Shown here in pieces: positions 13,122 through 26,200 of a DNA stretch of 64,000 bases. The notes beneath the pieces are model-generated. The model was not told the DNA's origin. It ran no database searches and worked only from the letters and a program-made list of their open reading frames with translations. The stretch covers positions 3,100,390 to 3,164,389 of the forward strand of contig NW_023503409.1 in assembly GCF_014529535.1 (NCBI RefSeq), in the 5' to 3' direction. Source of the stretch: Bradysia coprophila (lineage: Eukaryota > Arthropoda > Insecta > Diptera > Sciaridae). Both the position numbers and the translations under genes were made by a program. Numbering within the stretch: position 1 is the first letter of the stretch; every line of letters starts with the position of its first letter.

Positions 13122-14259
13122 TCAGGAGCTTTGAGCTGCATTTTTCAGAAGACTTTGCATTTTTGCTTCTCCTCGAACAATCGTGTAATCCTTAAACTGC
13201 TCCTTCATTGCAACATGAATTCCGTCAACAATTCTTTTGTATTTGAATTTCAAGCTTGGCTTTTTGCTGTGAAGACCGGTCCAAGATAATTGTTTCTGTA
13301 CCGAGCGCTCCATTACGGTATTAAAGATCGTTTTTATGGCAGAATTAAAATCGGTTCCCCCAATCAATTTAATGTAGTCCGTCTGAAAGCGTGAATCATC
13401 GGTTATCGAAGGTCAAATTATCAATAGCAAGTTTGAACATTAGAAGTAGCAGATTCGATAATTATATGATAATGCAACGCACCATGTACAAACACCAAAA
13501 AAAGTGACATGACAAGTATCTGAAAGTGACAGATAATGTATGAAGATTTCAATTTTATTTTTAGCAGTGTAAGTCAATGGATGACACACTGTCCGAGCGT
13601 GGTATCTGTAATCTAGGTATGCATCTGCATGGTGCGTTGGATAATGCCGTTTATAAAAAGTTTCAACCTTCTCAACTCTTTTACCAACAATAATGATAAT
13701 GCCAAACTTCGAGCTCTCGAGATATCTCACTAATTTTATCAAAAGGAGTAACAGATTTCCCATCAACTATGAGCTCTCTAGACGAAGATAATGTACGTAC
13801 CCATTGCAAACTGCGGTTGGCGATAAAGGCTAACAACCAATCCAATTCATCTAGTGATTTGCATGGTAATTTTTTCATCAGTAGATTCAATGTTTTCGCG
13901 GAATTATTCGGATTGCGAACATCATTGGCTGCCTGGGCCATTAATTGTTTCGTTTCGGCATTATCAACCTTTAGCTGTTCCACGCACAAATGCAATTCAT
14001 TTCTGGCTGCAGTTTCCACTGCCAAATCCCTTTGCACTTGTGCAACGTCATCCTTTAGCTTTCTCACCTCAACGATAATTCCAGCTACTGTTGGGTCTAG
14101 TCTTATGGACACTGGGAGTCTCTTTGGTCGTTCGTCGACTTCGATCGGCATTTTACACGCAGCATGTCTGGACACCTTACTCACTGGAAGTTTTTCCGTC
14201 CGGTTGTCGACTTCAAATGGCAATGTAAACGTGACATGTCTGGTCTTCTTACTCGCCAT
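13122..14259 (-). CDS. DUF4806-domain protein
   Basis: Two exons, 14259-13801 and 13382-13122, joined in phase 0 across a 418-nt intron (donor GTACGT, acceptor CTTTCAG), giving 239 aa. The C-terminal half matches the insect DUF4806 pattern: LPCKSLDELDWLLAFIANRS, then across the junction DYIKLIGGTDFNSAIKTIF, the QLSWTG motif and a final helix. DUF4806 is of unknown function, common in insects and expanded in some species, and sometimes lies near transposon-derived genes. The N-terminus holds an imperfect tandem repeat of about 25 residues (RHVTFTLPFEVDNRTEKLPVS and RHAACKMPIEVDERPKRLPVS). A predicted coiled coil follows at about residues 60-100 (EVRKLKDDVAQVQRDL). Direct joining of the two exons restores the domain; reading on past the first donor adds only an unrelated tail. 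Confidence 0.7.
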
Positions 14260-14803
14260 CGTCTTGTATGATATTGTAAATGGTAGCGGGGATGTAAAAA
14301 GGAATCGTATGAAAATAAACGAGGGAGTTAGTCGATGAATATGAACATTGAATGTTGGCCGACACAAGTAAAAAGTCAAAAAAACGCTGAGTTAACTAGA
14401 GATTGTACAAAAAATCCGACAACGTAAGTATACAATAAGCGCCTAATGCTTTCCGAAGTTTATAGTGAATACCTTAGAATACAGATTCTTTCGCAAAGCG
14501 GATGAATTTTAGAACTTTTCTTCAAAGTTCGGAACGCTTCTGTACATTCTCATAAGACACTTGTCTAGAATGTCTACCTCTATTATAAGACATTACATTT
14601 AAGAGTTACAGCTTAAACTTTGGCTGCTATAGTTGACTCAATGAACAGTGAGTCACTGGGTCACTCCTTCTATCATCACAGATATTTTTTCTTCTAAATA
14701 ACGTATTGTTTGAACAGATGTCTACAGGTCTTACTGAAAGAGTACGTACTCATCTAACGCAATTTTTTAATCGAGTTAGTTCTCTGTTAATCGTTAAAAT
14801 AAA

Positions 14804-16314
14804 ATGAAGTGTCCGTACGTTTCAATTATTTTCTTTGCATTTGCTCTGCAAGTAAGTCATTCCTATGGGTATCGGGAATCTGGCACACGGTGCCAAAAGA
14901 ACGCACTTTTAAACTACGTAAAAGGTGACTTCACACACGCAAGTTTATTGCTGCAAATGCTTTTTAGCCATGTCATCGACTTAATAACTCCTTTTACAAA
15001 ATTTTGGTATCGAAAAATCGTGTGCGAGTTCACCTTTTACATAGTTGAAAAATGCGTTGTTTTAGTACCATGTGCCATGTGCGTGGGGTAACGCCTGACT
15101 TTAACCATTTTTGATTCAACATTAAAACTAAAATTAAATAGGTAGCAAATGCAGCGCCAACCTATAGTATCGGTGCAATATTGGATGAACTATTGGAAAT
15201 TAATATTCGAATGAGTGACGTCATTCTGCGAGCTAAGTATGAATATGGACAAGTTCAAGCCAACGAATTAAAAGACACACTTGGTAAAATTGTCATTCAC
15301 AAAAGTCCGTTAACCAATTCATATGAATGGGTAAACGATGCAAAACAACGCATTGATTCTATTAAAGCGTTTGCAACATCTGATGGAAGGGACGTAACTG
15401 ATAGTACTCCGAAAAACGTAAGATCTTTGTTTGGGCGGACATTCGATGCAATAGGAAACCAATGGAATAATTGGTTTAATAAAAGAAAAATCATGGATAT
15501 TAACGAAAATGGCTTCAATGGAAATGGGTTGATTGAAGATGATGATAATAATAATGTTCTGATTGAGCCTTGTGACGTTCTGATAGACGATCAAAATGTG
15601 AATGGCGATATTTTCCTGAAAGAATCTATAGACTCAACAGACACGGTTTTTACAATCAATAACAATTTATGTGACATTGATTCAGACAATGCTGAAATCT
15701 ACTTTGAGAACCAAGATTTCGTTAATCAGGACACAAATAATATTGATGTAGGCACTGCAGATTCAGACAAGGTTAATTCAGTAAGCACCGATTTAGTTAA
15801 TATCGAGCCAGACAATACTATATCAGGTAATGCCTTCCCCGTCAATCTCGACTCAAACAATTCACGTAACACCGCCTCAGAGAATACCACTTCCAGCAGT
15901 GTCGACACGTACAATACCGTTACAGGTAATCCCTACTCAGAAAATACCAATTTAGGCAATGTGGACGAAACAACCAATTCCTCCAACCTCGAGTCAAACG
16001 ATACCGCTGCAGGCAATTTGGACTCAGAAAACACGGACTCGGGAAATTCCGGCTCAGATAATCAAACAGAAGAACAGACTACCGACAATGAACTGACTAC
16101 TGGCAACGAAAAGGCTACTGGCAACGAACAAGATACCTGCGAACAGACTACCGGCAATGCACAAGCTACCGACAATGAACAGTCAGGCGACCAAGAAGCG
16201 AAGGCCGACAATGAACATGAACAGAATTGGGGGGAGGAAACCTCCAATGATGAAAGCAATGATGTAGGATGGTTTGAAAGTGCTATAGACAGCATTGTAA
16301 ATTTTTTTAGTTAA
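14804..16314 (+). CDS. Secreted Asn/Asp/Thr/Ser/Glu-rich low-complexity protein
   Basis: No family recognised. Exons 14804-14851 and 15142-16314 (intron donor GTAAGT, acceptor AAATAG, phase 0) give 406 aa. The splice completes a signal peptide, MKCPYVSIIFFAFALQVANA, with likely cleavage before APTYSIG. Residues to about 140 form a charged helical region (LDELLEINIRMSDVILRAKY) ending in an aromatic stretch (SLFGRTFDAIGNQWNNWF). About 220 residues of acidic repeat follow, with recurrent short units such as SENTxxGN, then TGNEKATGNEQ. The protein closes with a hydrophobic WFESAIDSIVNFFS. There are many potential N-glycosylation sequons. Such proteins occur among dipteran salivary-gland, glue, peritrophic and cocoon proteins, so an extracellular structural role is plausible but inferred. 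Intron retention would give an unrelated 95-aa frame, which I rejected. Confidence 0.7.
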
Positions 16315-18287
16315 ATTTCAATTTCATTTCTGTTTGAAACATTTGGTGAAGATTTTCTAACACGTTTTTCTAAGGAAATATGGTGCGTAAATGGGAGTGA
16401 ATCACATTGAAATACAAACAAAGTAACTCCACGAATGTTGTTTTTCTTCTTGTATGATTCAAAGCATTTGTCTCACATTACCATTTGAACAGGTGATGGT
16501 TTTTTTTTGCTCGATTATCACAGTTGTTATTTAACAAAAACCTCTAAACAGCTTGAATGCCATCGTCACGAGAAAATAAAATTACAAAATTTGAAATATT
16601 TTTCGAATGTATCACAATAGTGTGAAGTTTGTAACCAGAGCTGAGGAATTTCATCGTTGTATGTTTACGCTGGGGTGACGGTTTTGATGGTATTCTAAGA
16701 CCATTTTTCCGAATTCTAAAACGATTTCTTATTTCGTTTGACATAATTTGAGTACAGACGTTCGCATTTTAAACAAGTCCAATCTAGGATCACAACAAAT
16801 CAATCAACGTGCCCGAAGTGGTAGAGTGTAATTAAAGAACAATGACCGCTTTGACTCTGACCCAAACATTGGTTTCTGTGCTTATCTTTCTTCAAAACAT
16901 TTGTCATGAACTATTTGTCAGAAAAGAAATACGACAACTGCCCTGGATCGTCTGTTCGGGAAGGGTTCGCTCGTTTATTTTTAATTGAATTAATAATGCT
17001 CGGCCATTGTCTAATATAAAAGTTAAAATTTCCACAAAATTTTCCAAAATTTAAGTACATTGAGTCGTTAAAGTACTTTCGTGGGTGAAGAGCAGAAACC
17101 ATTTCATGCTTCATCGAGTAAAATGCAGATTTTTTATCTTCTACCCGCCACCAACAACGCGAAAGTCCTATTCAAGCCGTTTACGGACCAATTTGAGATT
17201 ACTTACGTTTCTAAAAGAAACTATCGGGCTCGGCCTGGTTCGTTAAATAAAAACAATTTTGGAATTTTTTACTTGAATGTTTTTATAATATTGGCTCGCT
17301 GGGTACACAATAATTCATGAGCTAAAACACAGGAACTGCGTCACACATTTAGTCCTTTATATAACAGTTAACAGTTAATTTGTATGTTTTTAACTTACAT
17401 AGTTTTGTCGGGTTCCATTTAGTTAAACTTTGTTATTTTTCTCTTATGCGGTTTAGGTTTTTATTAGGTTTGGTGGTTTTTTATAAAATGACCCATTAAA
17501 TTTAAACTAACATTTAACATTCCTTTTGCATTTTTTTTACAATTGATTAACACATGAGTTTTCTGATTATTTTCTTCTTTTTCGTCGCTTTTCTTTTTTA
17601 TCTTAAAAATATTTTATAAAGCATTTTTGGCCTTATTTAATATTCCATTCGCGCATACACCACCTGTGTGTCTTCCTGTACCGGCATTATAGCTTATCCA
17701 TTAATTAATTAGAGAAACAAGATATTCGATAAGTTAAAACCCCTTGGAAATTAAATTTTGGAAACTCAACAGATTATTCTTTTAATAAAATACAAAATGT
17801 ACACATTCATATAACAGCCATAGTCGGTGCAGGAAACTTTGTATTAACCGAACTCTTAGAAATGATTTAGAGCTCAAAGAAACTTTTGCGTGTAAAATGA
17901 ATCCGTAGAGATATCACAATTCTACATGTGTTTGGTTCATTTATCCTGTCTTTGACGAAATTAAAACGAACTTTCGTAAGTTTAAGTGATTTGAACAAAA
18001 AAAAAATTTAACTCGCTACGGAATTACGATACTGGTTGAATAATGGGCCCACTACCAAAATCAAAAACTTTGGATATTTTGAATTTAATTCAATACGAAA
18101 GCTACTAAACTAAGCTCAAAATAAGTTTCCAATTTATCTTGGATTTTATTTGTTCTATTCGTTCCAATCATTCCACACTTTAGTTTCATCGCACAAGTGA
18201 ACCTGGTCTTCTTCTTCTTCTTCTTTAAGCAAAACTTCGCTTACATTTTGGTATAGGTCTCTTCCAAGTCCATTCAAAATGTCAATC

Positions 18288-18378
18288 GTCATCCACAGAG
18301 AAGCCAACACAACCTCACTTTGAAGTTTTAACGAACAAATTTGTATAAGTTGCGGTTATGTTTGCTTCTGTGGATGAC
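18288..18378. repeat. Foldback, arms with ATCCACAGA
   Basis: GTCATCCACAGAGAAGCC at the left end and GGTTATGTTTGCTTCTGTGGATGAC at the right end are inverted repeats with a small indel. They enclose about 40 bp of spacer. Confidence 0.6.
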
Positions 18379-18702
18379 GGTCGGTTGTTTTCGACCTGTC
18401 AAAATTCGTTTTTACCGTACGATGGAAGAAACCTATAAAATTACACCATCTGAGATTATTACACAGATAGTTTGATTGTACAACCAATTTGCGATTTGCA
18501 ACAAAGGGTGCGACACGTAGTGGAAATATATCGAACATACTTATGTCTGGCATTCCAATTTTTCCAACATAGAAGGTAGTGACATCTGTTGAATGTGAAA
18601 AGCTGTGAGAGCTTTGAAAACGAATTCGAAAGTGATGTGGAACAATAGGGTTGTTCCAAATAACTGTAAACACGAACTTTGACAACCAGAACAACGACGA
18701 TT

Positions 18703-18826
18703 TCATCCACAGAGATGTCAAACTAAATGTCAAACTAATCATTTGCAAATTTTCCGATTAAATTTTTGTCAAACTGAAAGATGAGGTTAGCTCGTCTTCT
18801 GTGGATGGAATTTGACATTTCGAGAT
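18703..18826. repeat. Second ATCCACAGA inverted-repeat pair
   Basis: TCATCCACAGAGATGTCAAA (left) is answered by TTCTGTGGATGGAATTTGACA (right), with degenerate sequence between. It shares its end motif with the pair at 18288-18378. The two pairs could be one interrupted element or two related copies. Confidence 0.5.
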
Positions 18827-18878
18827 GACCTTGGAACAAACCTATGTTGTTTTCGAACGAACATAAATAGTTATTTGT

Positions 18879-18982
18879 GTATCTGTTTTGGACGATTGTT
18901 TTTAGGCAATTTCGCGAGTTGTAGCCCGAACGAAGTGGGCTACATGCGAAAGTGCCTAAAATCAATCGTCCAAAACAGATAC
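18879..18982. repeat. 104-bp hairpin with GC-rich loop
   Basis: GTATCTGTTTTGGACGATTG pairs with CAATCGTCCAAAACAGATAC. The stem continues through TTTAGGCA / TGCCTAAA and TTCGC / GCGAA. The tip carries its own small stem, TAGCCC ... GGGCTA. Confidence 0.85.
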
Positions 18983-20154
18983 TCAAAAAATTTTTCATGT
19001 AAGGGATCGAAAACCCGAGAAAAATCTCGAAACTCCCTCATTTTCGGCCCCGACACATGAAAAAGTTATTTTGAGTTTAGTTTATGATCGTAATTCACCA
19101 ATTTTCACTATTTTCTCTGAATGAATTCTGTAAACTGAAGAAGAAAGAATCAAAATCAAAATCAATCTTTTCAGATGAATTGAATGAAAAGATGCAAAAT
19201 CGTAAAATTTATCGAGGCTTAGCTGACAGACTTTAAAACGGGAGCAGACTTTTTCGAAAAATTGACTTTAAAGAAATGCACTAGCCGTGATCAAAATGTA
19301 ATCTTTAAACCATTGCTGGTGCGATCGAAGCACTCTGACAGATACAATCAGCGATACAGCAGTAATAATTGTGCCAGTTAGACTAGCTAACTATAAACAG
19401 CCTCGATGAAGCTGTTTAGCTAATTACGGCAATAGCTGATGCATGATAAAATATTGATGACATAACTACCGTAAATTACTTCAAAATAACATGAATTTCT
19501 ACAAAAATGGATTGTTTATTGTCACTCAATCAGATATTGAATGGCGTAAGTGCAAACTGACACATATATTAGACCATTTTCCAACGCCACAAAAATCCAT
19601 TATAATTTATCTGGCACACCCCTAAATTAAATTGTATAACCACCAAGTGCGTGTCGTTCAAATTGCACGCTTGCATAGTTGCAATTGCATTTATGTTAAT
19701 AAAGGAGTGCCGGAGGACATAATCCACCCGGCAATCATGATTATGATAAATGCTTAACGTCAACCACACCTACATTAACAGAAATATTTGAGAATGCTTG
19801 AAAATGTGATTCACTACACGACGATAAGCGAATCAATTCAAACTGAGTTGACCTTATTCAATGCAAGAAAAATTGCAAGAAAACTATTACCAGCGTTACG
19901 AAGGGTATAATCTGAATCAAGTCCAACAGAATTATGAATACAAAAGTTTCCAGCTGTGACTATGAAAGACCAGACCCCTATGACTTGACACAACAAAGTT
20001 CATTGATCCTTAAATTCCTAACTTAGTCATCATTTCCACCATTTTAGTTTTATTATTTTACCTCATTTTTCTTTTATAAAATTATCACAGTTTTGTTGAG
20101 ATTAGTCTTCATTGTTTGTTTTTTCGTTTGCGGCATTAGTTGTTTCAGTGGCAT

Positions 20155-20160
20155 TTTATT
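20155..20160 (-). terminator. Poly(A) signal of MGAT4 gene
   Basis: AATAAA on the minus strand lies about 60 bases past the proposed last-exon stop codon, which supports that short terminal exon. Confidence 0.5.
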
Positions 20161-20220
20161 GATTCTACGTTCTACTGATGCCGCCGTAAATGGTCGTAAA
20201 GAATTTAAATAATTTTTTGG

Positions 20221-23200
20221 TCATCTGTTCATTTTATCCTGAAGCATTATCTGTATTGCGTAAGAGGAAAATCGATTTCAGTAATTAATTGAAATTTTGT
20301 TGTTTTCATCCTCTCGTCAAGCATTATATACATACCTCACTTAAAATCGCCCAGTTCTCGCTGTCGCTGTGCACATGTAATCGAATTTCTTTTATCAATC
20401 CAATTTGTGGTTCAACACTACCTTCAGCAATGCCCAATGCATTGAAACTTCCTATTATAAGAAATCCATCAGCCGTTGAATTGAATGTGCTCCAGATGGG
20501 TGAATTCTCTGGTAACGATTCCGGTAACACTTCAATGGTTGTGTTATATAGCCGATCAGATGGATGTTCCGTATTGCCACTACGGAACAAATACCTATTA
20601 AAAAAAAGAAGAGACAAATCCCATTTAAATGGAAATCGTTAAGGTTGGTGAAAAACAATGTTTTTTTGTACTTTTTCAAATTGTACGGCTTGTTGAATAT
20701 AAATTCAATCAAATCGCCTGGTTGTGGTAGTAATCCCCAGAAAAATGATTCGCCCAAGTATGCTCGTTGTATGGTATGTCCTTTATATGGTGTTATACCA
20801 GTTTTAACTGTGGCGGCTGGATTATTATGGGGATAAAATGCTGGAATCTTTCCAAATTGTTTGTCTTTCAATTTCTGAACTTTTCCCTTAAGCGATGATG
20901 TTGTGCCTATGTGTTGAAACAGCGATGGTTTATAGTGGAGCCAAAGTTTGGATTTTTCTTGTTTGCAATGTTTCTGCATGGAAGAAAAAGAAGAAAAAAA
21001 ATTGTTAAAAATTGGGTTGTGAATACAGCTACTTTTATGATGTTACACATAACGTCGTATAGATTTTGATAAGCCGTAAATTCGAAACGCATTTTAGAGG
21101 AAACATTTTACAATTTGGCTTGAACAATGAAAATTGTGTCCGAGTTAAAGTTAAAATCTTCGGTTGACTCGAATACCATAAAAAGATATACAAAATTTGG
21201 GAGTAGCAGTGGATAGGCAAACCGACTGCTATATGTGTAAGTAATAACCATATAAACAGAAACCAAAGAGCAAGACTAACGGTCACAGTTTTAAATGAAA
21301 ATGTGTTTTCGTCCTTTCACGTTATGGATTCCAGCCCTTTCCAATAGAACATTCTAACGATTTGCCCATTTTAGGTTGCGTAACGAAAGCGATCAGGCAA
21401 ACACTTTAAATCTGCTGAGGTAATAAAACAGGTCTGGTCAACCTGGAGCCTAAAGTTCAGATCATCTCTAAATCTCATTTGTATTGATGCTGAATGGACA
21501 TTTTTTACCTGACCTGAGTTTATCTGCAATCTGAAGATCAATAAAAACTCTGGTAAATGTGGTCATATTTCAGGTATATCTGAGATTTTTCTGACCTGAT
21601 TTACCTGAATTTTTCAATATTTTCAGATTTCAGATAAATTCAGGTCAGTTCAGTTCCGACTTAGACATTTTCAGGTCGACTTGAATTTCAGTTTGAGATC
21701 GCGGACTGGCCTGTTCCTAGTCTTACACCACTCACGTATCAACCAATCATTAACTGCCTTTTAAATCAGCTGTTTCAAAAGTTTTGAACAAACGCCGTGG
21801 GTTCGCATTTACTTTAGAATTTTTAAGCAATAACTCAAAATAACCCAATCAGAAATTTGAGACAGATGAAAAACTTCTAAATTGCTTGAAGAACCACATA
21901 ATCCCCGATGTAGAACCGAATGAGAATCGTAATAAAAAGTTACCGTGATGAACGTTTACAGATTTTATTAATTAAATTTCAGACAGACTTCTAACTGGTA
22001 ATTACTTATTCCTACAACTTACCATATCCTTTTCCCAATTACAAACTTTGGTGTAAATCAAATGCTCCAGCAACCAATCAACTGGTTTATCGTTGTAGAA
22101 CATTTGGAAAAATGTAATTAACCAGGGTAATTCAGCCGATTTAAACATTTTTCCTATGAGAAAAGGAGAAATAAAAAAAACTTTATGAGTACGTATAATT
22201 TTCAAATGATGCTCGTCTGTATGGTCTGTGTATATGTTGTAAACGTAGCATCAGACAGAGTATATTAGCAGCATGAAGGATTTTTTTTATCGAATTTCAT
22301 TTATATTTCACCGAATTCGATTTTATTGCGGAACCAGAGTGGAAAATATGTGAATTGTTAAGTATGAACACCACGCTAAGAGCCTTAAAATTTGCTATGG
22401 TTATGGTATAATAACGCTAGGTAAATATACGAGCTATAAGGAACACCTGTATATAGATTCTGTCTACTTAAATTTTTCGTTCTAAAGAAATACAACTGTG
22501 ATTCAAAGCAAAATTGTAAAGCTTTAAAAAAAGCTTTCGTGATCATACTTTGCTCATTCACAACGAGTCAATAAAAACGTTTTTTGTTGCATTATTCATC
22601 TAAAATTTTCAAGCAACAAATGCCATGAATATTACATAAAGAAATAACACAAAAACCTCATTTATTCAAATATTTGATTCACTGAAAAGAAAATAAGAAT
22701 CGCAGCATTACGACAGCTTAAAATTTCTGTTTTTCAGTGATTCTTTCCAATTGAAAACATTAAAATCTGCAATCAATCCATCGGAAAAATGTTCATCCGG
22801 AAATTATCAATAATCCATTTTTTTCCGTTCCAGAAACATTTTGAATTGTAAATCATGGAATGACAAACGGAACATACATTTACTTCCTCAACCAACATAA
22901 AACAGCATAGGACGAAGGAAAACGCCAAAATGGAATGGATTTCAGATACATTCTTTTTCACAATACGTGCATAGAATATTTACCGCACCGACAATGTGAT
23001 GGTGGAACACAAAACACATCACAACTTATTTTCGTAGTTATTACTTATTCATTTTATCAATGTGTAGGCGTTTCCACATCTGGTTATTGAGAGAAATTAA
23101 ATTTGAATATTCTAGAACCGAAAAAATAATTTGTGTCACAAAAGCTTTCGAATTCAACGGAGAATAGTCCTTTTGTACGTTCATGACCTCTATGAAACAT

Positions 23201-26200
23201 TCATTTCCATTATTCATGTTTAATAATTAATATTGCTAACACCGTCTCTAACATACTGTGTTGTCGAGTCAAAGTTTAATTAATTGTATAGATAGAAACG
23301 ATACCCACTCAATTAGTTTCGGCAACTTAAAAGTGACAAATATATTGTGGAACGGATGGACTTTTCAAAAGTAGAATTTGTTCTTGTCAGCTCAGATTTC
23401 AGACGGGACTTACTTATGTCAATAATTAACTATCTGCTATCGACAACGGTGACGTTAATTAGCGATGAGCTTTAGCTAGAAGTGACAAACTAGGATTTAC
23501 TTTACACAAGTGAAGTACTAGATTCGATAATTTTGTTGCGACTGCTAAACGCTTGTCGTTTCTAAAAACTCTGAACCTTTTCATTCTTCGCGATACATGA
23601 CGAGGTAAATAATGCTCTTAGTGATTTTTTTCTCGTCTGGGTTTTCGTGTCGATAAATATCAAACAAAAAATATTGCATGTGAGAGTGTGATCAAAGGGA
23701 ATTAATTTGACAACCCACAATGAATGTTGAATAAATGTGTAACAGTAAAAGCACTTCATTATCAAATTATATTTGGTTTAACGAAAATGGAAATATTGTA
23801 TCGATTTGTACTTACTACACATTTGATAATGATTGAGCTTTCAGCTAATTTTCGAATTAGGTTCATTACTCAGAAAAGTTTGGTCTTCAAGTTGAAAACA
23901 AAATGTAGCACTCTAAATTATGATTCTATCGTTTTGAGTAGTGGGTGGCTTGTAGCCCACGCCGACGGCTTTGTTATAACGGACTTAGAAAGGACATAAC
24001 TGAGTAGATTGATCGAATTCTTTAGGTTTTATTGTTGTTTAAATATTGGTATGGAACGAATATTTGAAAAGAAATATCACGGTCACAGTGACTTTTGAGA
24101 ATCTGTAGATAAAATTTACTTTATACGACCTGGAAGAGAGAGGTTTACACAAATACAAATGTTCGAACGTTTTATCTTGTCTTATCATTTTTGTGGATTA
24201 TAAATTTCTTTCGATTTTTTTTTTGTAATCAGTCAACAACATTCAATCGATACAGTCTTACTTTTATACGATTGCTGACAATGTCGAATCCAAACACAAT
24301 CCGTGTCGGTAGTGATTTCAAAGGAGTGTCGAAGGGAAAAATTAATTACGGCGGGAAGAATAGTGTTACTACTAATTCTGACTCAAATTCCCAACCAAAC
24401 GTTAACATCGGTAGTACATTTGAGGGCACTCAAGAAGTACAGAGTGAAATAAACTTTGCTGAAGAAAACCAGCTGTAAGTTCTTATCTAATTACAATTTT
24501 ATTACTATTGTTGCATCAGACATATTCTTTCCTCATAAATTCAGAAATGTTGCAACTCAAGAACATACAGACCAGAAACCAAATTCCGAATCAAGTGAAC
24601 CTTCAACTCCAAAGGTTAATGCTTACAAGTTGGAGCCTAGCGAGTAAGTACTTAGATTTAATTTGATTGTTATCCATTTCCGCCTGTCGATTACTGTGAA
24701 TTACTCTGACTCAATAATCTATTTTCGTACATAATGGCACGATAATCCAAGATATGATTGTAATTGATAATAAATTTCTTGTTTTTTCTTTTTTAAATGA
24801 AGAGCATGGTAGAAAAGCGAAATTTTTCACTAAAACCATTTTTTGACTCCTAAAAATAGCCACATTTCAAGTGTTGGTTGGCCTGTTAACACTGAACTTC
24901 TATTGGAATTTTCATGATTTGACATGATTTCTTCATGGACAGATATTTATTACGCACTTTTTTTTTTGATGCAACACAATTTTCTTATCGTCTTCTTAGC
25001 TATTGATTAATGACTATTGACCATACTTAATTAGTACTAATAAGCGTTAAAGTAAAATCAAGTTCAATTTTTCCGTCGGCACAGAGACCTTCGATGAGCT
25101 TGGAATTACCTTGGTCAAAAAATTCTTGCTTAAAATTGCATACAGACCAGAAGTCGTGACGTCACAATGGCTTTCGTCAATTATATCGGGCCTAATTATT
25201 CACACTTTTTGATCAATGTTATTTACAGCATGAAATTATAGACTTTATTGCCGACAAATTTGCTTTTGTTTTTTTAATTTTTGTTGCAGCAGAGCTTCTA
25301 GACCGTTAAACTAAACTTCTAAACTAAATGAATGAACTATGGTGACAAACAAAAGACTAATTTTTAATGAGTAGACGACGCGTTTATAATGTACTTTACC
25401 GATTGAGGTTTACTGTTTCCATTACAAAATGACGTTACGAAACTATAAATTTTCCCCATTTTCCCGACAATTATCTCCTTGCAAATTTGGACATTTTCCC
25501 CACATTTTTTAAGGAAAAACATAAAATTAACCGTGTGTGTAATAGTATGTAATTTTGTTAAAGTTGAAGAGTTAAGTAATTAAAATGTACAGTACAATGC
25601 ATGTCAGTACCGGGCGTCTCGGACTTTTATGAAAAATGGCCTTTTTTCGAAATTTGCTGGCCTCTTTTTTCGATTTCCCCGAAGGGCCTTTTGGTAGCCA
25701 TGCCGACATATTGTGCGTGTACGTTAAAATATACATTAAAGTAGCTAACCATTAACATTTCAAGGGCAGCACTTGTTGCACATTTTGATTATTTTATATT
25801 CTTCGTATTACTTGAAATAGATTTTTCCGGAGTGATAAAGTTTAGTTAATGAATCAACATTTCTTTTTTAAAGAACTTCACGCATTGGCAGCATCGTTTA
25901 CAATCAGTAAGTCAATTATATGCAAATATTACATACTATTGGCGACGCAAACCTATTCTCCCTTTGAATCTGCAATGAATCAGAGAGTCCAAACAGTCGT
26001 GAGAATAATTTTTCAAATTTGTTTGCGTATCCAATAGGCCTTATAAAACGAACTAAAACGTAAAAATGTTAAGTCATTCATGCACAGTTTTAGATCGGCT
26101 TATAAGCTGCCTGATTACTTACATTATGAATTTTAGTCAATTCTTCAATTTAATTACTTTTGTGTGGAACTAGATTTGAAGATACACCAAACATATTCTG

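Larger units (their letters stand above)
16315..20154. other. Intergenic with foldback repeats
   Basis: No gene supported. The region holds an AATAAA near 16574 that could serve the secreted-protein gene, and the inverted repeats listed separately at 18288-18378, 18703-18826 and 18879-18982. The rest is AT-rich and featureless to my reading. Confidence 0.5.

Noticed and set aside
13769-14338. 189-codon frame on + strand
   Set aside because: It is antisense to the DUF4806 exon, whose coding sense is supported by domain match and splice phases.
14804-15091. 95-aa unspliced version of the secreted protein
   Set aside because: Reads through a strong GTAAGT donor; splicing to 15142 completes the signal peptide and joins a long open exon.
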